Assembly (NCBI RefSeq): GCF_047511655.1 | Contig: NC_133391.1 | Coordinates: 129,674,906 to 129,738,905 of the forward strand | Source: Castor canadensis | Taxonomy: Eukaryota; Chordata; Mammalia; Rodentia; Castoridae | Direction: 5' to 3' | DNA length: 64,000 bases | Shown: positions 60,958 through 64,000 of the stretch, piece by piece | Layout of the letters: every line of letters begins with the position of its first letter | Position numbering within the stretch: position 1 is the stretch's first letter | Made by a program: the position numbers and the translations under genes | Notes under the pieces: generated by a model | The model's input: the letters and a program-made list of their open reading frames with translations, nothing else | Told to the model about the DNA's origin: nothing | The model's database searches: none

Positions 60958-61215
60958 ATATTTTTTAAATTATTGTTCCAATGGGAGTTTATTGTGACTT
61001 TTACAAAAGTTCTTACAATATATTATAGTTAAATTCATCCCCTCCATCACTCTCTCCTATCCCCTCTTCCCCCATTCCTAGAGTAGTTTCAATGGTCTCA
61101 TTTTTCCATTTATATACATGTATATATATTTCTACCATATTCATCCTCCTACACCCTTTCCTTATATCTCCCCCTCCCACTGGTACCAACCCCCAGACAG
61201 GACCTGTTTTTGTAT
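60958..61215 (-). mobile_element. L1 3' UTR fragment, antisense
   Basis: TTTACAAAAGTTCTTACAAT, CCCACTGGTACCAACCCC and CAGACAGGACCTGTTTT parallel 57000-57290 in order and spacing. Confidence 0.65.
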
Positions 61216-61912
61216 CCCCATGATGTCTGACACAATAGAAAGTGTACAATAGTAAAATGCCTTGAATTAACCATTCACCTTACCCTACTCATGGGTAACA
61301 TTTTTCTCTTTTGATACAATGTTTTGTGTTTGAAATGCTTGCCTTGTTATTTCTAAAGCACTCCCATGTTATCTCCTTTGATGTTATCTGTAAAGGTTTG
61401 GTTAAGTAGGTATAGTTTATGATATGCATTCTTGCGAGATGAGGAGATTGTATCTTAAAAAGATTTGTAACAGTAACATCAATGATGTTCCAAAAAATAT
61501 ATATATATAGGAATCTAGGTGTTACCTATTCTGTGCCATTACTAACCTCTCACAGGAACTTGAGAACAATAATAATCACTCAGTTAAGGGCTCACTCAAT
61601 GAAAATGATGTGTATGGAGAAAAAAGCCAAAGAAATAGTGGGAAAGGCAAACCTGTACTTCTCAGGAATATGGACTTGGATATCTTGTGCTAAGACCAAA
61701 ATTCTGAGTACCATTTTTGCTTCTTTAATCGTGTTTGAATTCTACTGATGCCACAGTAAATGGGTGGAAATGCACTCACAGCTTAGGATGAGTTGGTTTC
61801 CATTGATCATTGAGGCACTTTGCATTACCTTCCCACCCTCCCTCAATTAACTGGGACTTTGTTCAGTGTTGCAAATAATTACTAAACTCCTTCTTGTTAA
61901 TTTGTTACTTAC

Positions 61913-62037
61913 CAAGCTGTTCTCCTAAATGCTGGCCTCTCTCAGTTGAGATGACCCGCTCATCTTCCATGTCACATTTGTTCCCAACCAAGATAACTTG
62001 GGCATTATCCCAAGAGTATGTTTTGATTTGAGTTGAC
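61913..62037 (-). CDS. RAB3C: RAB3C coding exon 4 (penultimate exon)
   Basis: This 125-nt exon encodes 41 complete residues plus one split codon at each end of a RAB3 small GTPase. RAB3 proteins are synaptic-vesicle GTPases that control regulated exocytosis. Read on the minus strand, it starts with the G completing a Trp codon and runs through [13 protein letters not shown], a hydrophobic strand VILVG, the guanine-specificity motif NKCD, then [12 protein letters not shown]. The acceptor is a long pyrimidine tract ending in TTTAG just above 62037. The donor is a perfect GTAAGT at 61907-61912. It ends in phase 1 and joins exon 5 cleanly to make a Gly codon. NKxD is the family G4 motif, and its Asp reads the guanine base. 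Assignment to RAB3C rather than RAB3A, B or D comes from exon 5. Upstream exons with the P-loop and switch regions lie outside the window. Confidence 0.97.
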
Positions 62038-62241
62038 CTAAAGGGAAAAGAAAAAAAGCACAAAATTATCAAAGGAAAGTAGAGCAGTATAAAATGAAGG
62101 AGAAGAAATATATACCGTAGATGATAATAATAGCAAAAAAATGAAGCTGAAATGCCTGATATTTAGAATTAATTAGCTCAGTACAAGTCTACCCTTTAGA
62201 TTCTCACCAGGGATTACAAGAGTCAAAATTCAAAGCAACAG

Positions 62242-62332
62242 ACTGGGTTTGTAGCTTAGCGGTAGAGTGATTGCTGAGCATATGCAAGGCTCTGGGTTCA
62301 GTCTCCAGCACTGAGATAAACAAACAAACAAA
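62242..62332 (+). mobile_element. ID SINE (tRNA-derived)
   Basis: GGGTTTGTAGCTTAGCGGTA with GGTTCAGTCTCCAGCAC shows the A-box and B-box of a tRNA-derived promoter, followed by an A-rich tail. TCAAAGCAA (62230-62238) and TCAAGGCAA (62333-62341) are a probable target duplication with one mismatch. It lies antisense in RAB3C intron 3. Confidence 0.82.
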
Positions 62333-62849
62333 TCAAGGCAATGGTGTTCCATGAACGAGACGTATCATTATGCTTCTTTTTTCCTCTGTTCTACCCCTAC
62401 CTTAAGTTATACCTTTATAGCTAAGGTGGCTAGCCACCCTGGTTTGCAATATGTGTTCCAAGTTTTAGCACTGAAAGTCCCATCTTTCAAGAAACCACTA
62501 AGGTCATCCTATTTAGAGACAGTGGCCCTATTACAGACCCTCACTCTATTTACAGACCTATTTTCATGTGACGTTTTCACTTTCTGTTATTACAACAACA
62601 ACTTAAAGAGCTAAGCAATTGGGCTTAGAAAATTTGGGTAATGATAATTTTAAAAAAAGGACTCATAAGAACGAATATATTCATGCCTTACATTTTTAAG
62701 AGAAAAAAACGCCAGGTTAATTAATATCAAAGTAATAACAGAGTGGGCTGGCATTTTAGGTTACTATAAACAGAGACATCTGGAACCCAGAATAAGCATC
62801 CAGACCATGACACAAATAAAAAACTTCAATTTTAAAACTTAGACAGTAA

Positions 62850-63030
62850 TTATAATAGTTTTCATTTGCAGGTATTATTCTAAATGCTTTACATGTGTCA
62901 CACTAACTTAATCCTTAGGCTAACTCAAGGTGGGCACTATTGAAAATGAAGCACTAAGGAGTTAGTTAATCTGCCCAAGATCACATAGCTAGTAAAGTGG
63001 TTGAGCAGGGAATCACCCAGGCAGTATGTT
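62850..63030 (-). mobile_element. MIR-like fragment, antisense
   Basis: Antisense MIR boxes in order: TTCTAAATGCTTTACATG, GAAAATGAAGCACTAAGG, TGCCCAAGATCACATAGCTA. Confidence 0.7.
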
Positions 63031-64000
63031 CTCAAGCCTGGGCTCTTAAACAAGTTATTAAAAGTTGGGTAAGGAAGTTCTAGTACGTTGTCATCTAGAG
63101 CGAAAGCTGAAGCCATGTTCTTTAATTTCCCCTTGCTATTGTTTGCGAACAGGCTAAGATAGGTGGGAAGAGACATATTGCCCAGTGGGTGGCCAAGAGA
63201 GATACTAGAATGTTGAAAAACTGAATAAATGATTAAGGTTTGAAGTGATAGATTTGTAAAGTGTCAAAAAGAGAAGCCTGGGAGTGGCTTTTACTAACAA
63301 TTGTCAAGTCCTTCAGGGTTATTGAATAGAAAATAGAGATGAGCTGCTCTCAACTTGAAGAGAGAATAAAAGGCAAATAGCTTTAAACTGCAGCAGGAGA
63401 GCTTTGAATGAGATGTGATCACTGTTTCTCCCTCTTGAGAAGACAGGGAAGAAAGAGCTGGGAGGCAGATATAGTTTTATTTCAGAACTCCCCTGTAGCA
63501 AGCACAACTTTCCAAATGAGATTAGCATAATCTTGATTCTACCTGGATATTTCTGAGGCATAGCATATTTTATCAGAAATGTCATGGGGATATGACCTTT
63601 CCAATTCTAATACCTAAGTTAATATGTTCCTTCAGCAATAGTGAACTTTGGAATGTGTCAGTGGACTGCAGAAATAAAGGGGGAAAAATCTAAACTCTAC
63701 TTTTCCTCACTACAATTGTATATGTGGAGTATATGACAAATGGTGTAATTTAAATTTCAAATAGTAATATATTTTTACAGAGAAAGTTCAGTTTCTTTTA
63801 GAGGATCTGAAATCTGATGGGTTGGATTTCCTTCAGATTTAAAAATATCTACTCCCGTGCTCCTATAGGTTTTATAAACCAAGAGCTAGCCAGTGCTTAG
63901 AAAAGCCCTAGGTAAATCCTTATGTTAATGGAGAACATTCTAATCCTGGTAGCACAGCTGGAAATCAGACATCCAAAATGAGATTTAGTTGGCTCTAAGC

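Larger units (their letters stand above)
38271..61912 (-). other. RAB3C: RAB3C intron 4
   Basis: This 23.6 kb intron lies between the two visible RAB3C exons, with GT (as AC on the plus strand at 61911-61912) and AG ends. It contains a twin-primed L1, several MIR, L1M, L2 and hAT fragments, compound microsatellites, several SINEs and the VNTR-bearing retroposed insert. All of these are annotated separately. The twin-primed L1 and the VNTR insert both lie antisense to RAB3C. I found no further exon in it. Confidence 0.9.
62038..64000 (-). other. RAB3C: RAB3C intron 3 (3' part)
   Basis: This is the non-coding sequence upstream of exon 4, running off the right edge. It contains an ID SINE at about 62242-62332 and a MIR-like segment at about 62850-63030. 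I see nothing else recognisable in it. Confidence 0.85.

Noticed and set aside
62242-62332. A tRNA gene
   Set aside because: A-box and B-box are present but cloverleaf pairing is lost and an A-rich tail and target duplication follow, so it is an ID SINE.

Overview
This window is a stretch of mammalian, almost certainly rodent, nuclear DNA. It is AT-rich, has no operon structure, and is dominated by interspersed repeats. The rodent call rests on two short-interspersed-element types: an ID-like tRNA-derived repeat, and a composite of a 7SL-derived B1 head joined to an ID-like tail. I saw no mouse/rat-type B2 or B4 elements. The composite resembles what I remember from beaver-like (castorimorph) rodents, but the species is an inference.

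The only functional gene I can support is RAB3C, on the minus strand. Two coding exons are visible: exon 4 (61913-62037), carrying the NKCD guanine-specificity motif, and the terminal exon 5 (38083-38270), carrying the SAK motif, the variable tail and the Cys-Gly-Cys prenylation end. They are joined by a 23.6 kb intron and together encode the last 103 residues. Upstream exons lie beyond the right edge. Everything left of 38083 is 3' UTR followed by downstream intergenic DNA.

Layout: 1-9.8 kb is intergenic with old repeats (MIR, an MLT1-like LTR, an L1M fragment). 9.86-16.76 kb is one full-length but broken L1 in a perfect 15-bp target-site duplication. 16.8-31.3 kb is dense with SINEs, MaLR-type LTRs, a Tigger-like element and an RPL32 processed pseudogene. 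31.3-40.7 kb is strikingly free of recognisable interspersed repeats and surrounds RAB3C exon 5. 40.9-61.9 kb is intron 4, with a 5'-inverted (twin-primed) L1, ancient LINE and hAT pieces, compound microsatellites, and an unusual 741-bp retroposed insert containing eleven 33-bp tandem units. 62-64 kb is intron 3.

The most unusual item is the retroposed insert at 59488-60228. It has a 14-bp target-site duplication and an A-tail around a VNTR that leaves long reading frames open on both strands, an architecture like a composite SVA-type retrotransposon. I found no new defence, toxin or metabolic system, and no CRISPR or classical RNA gene.
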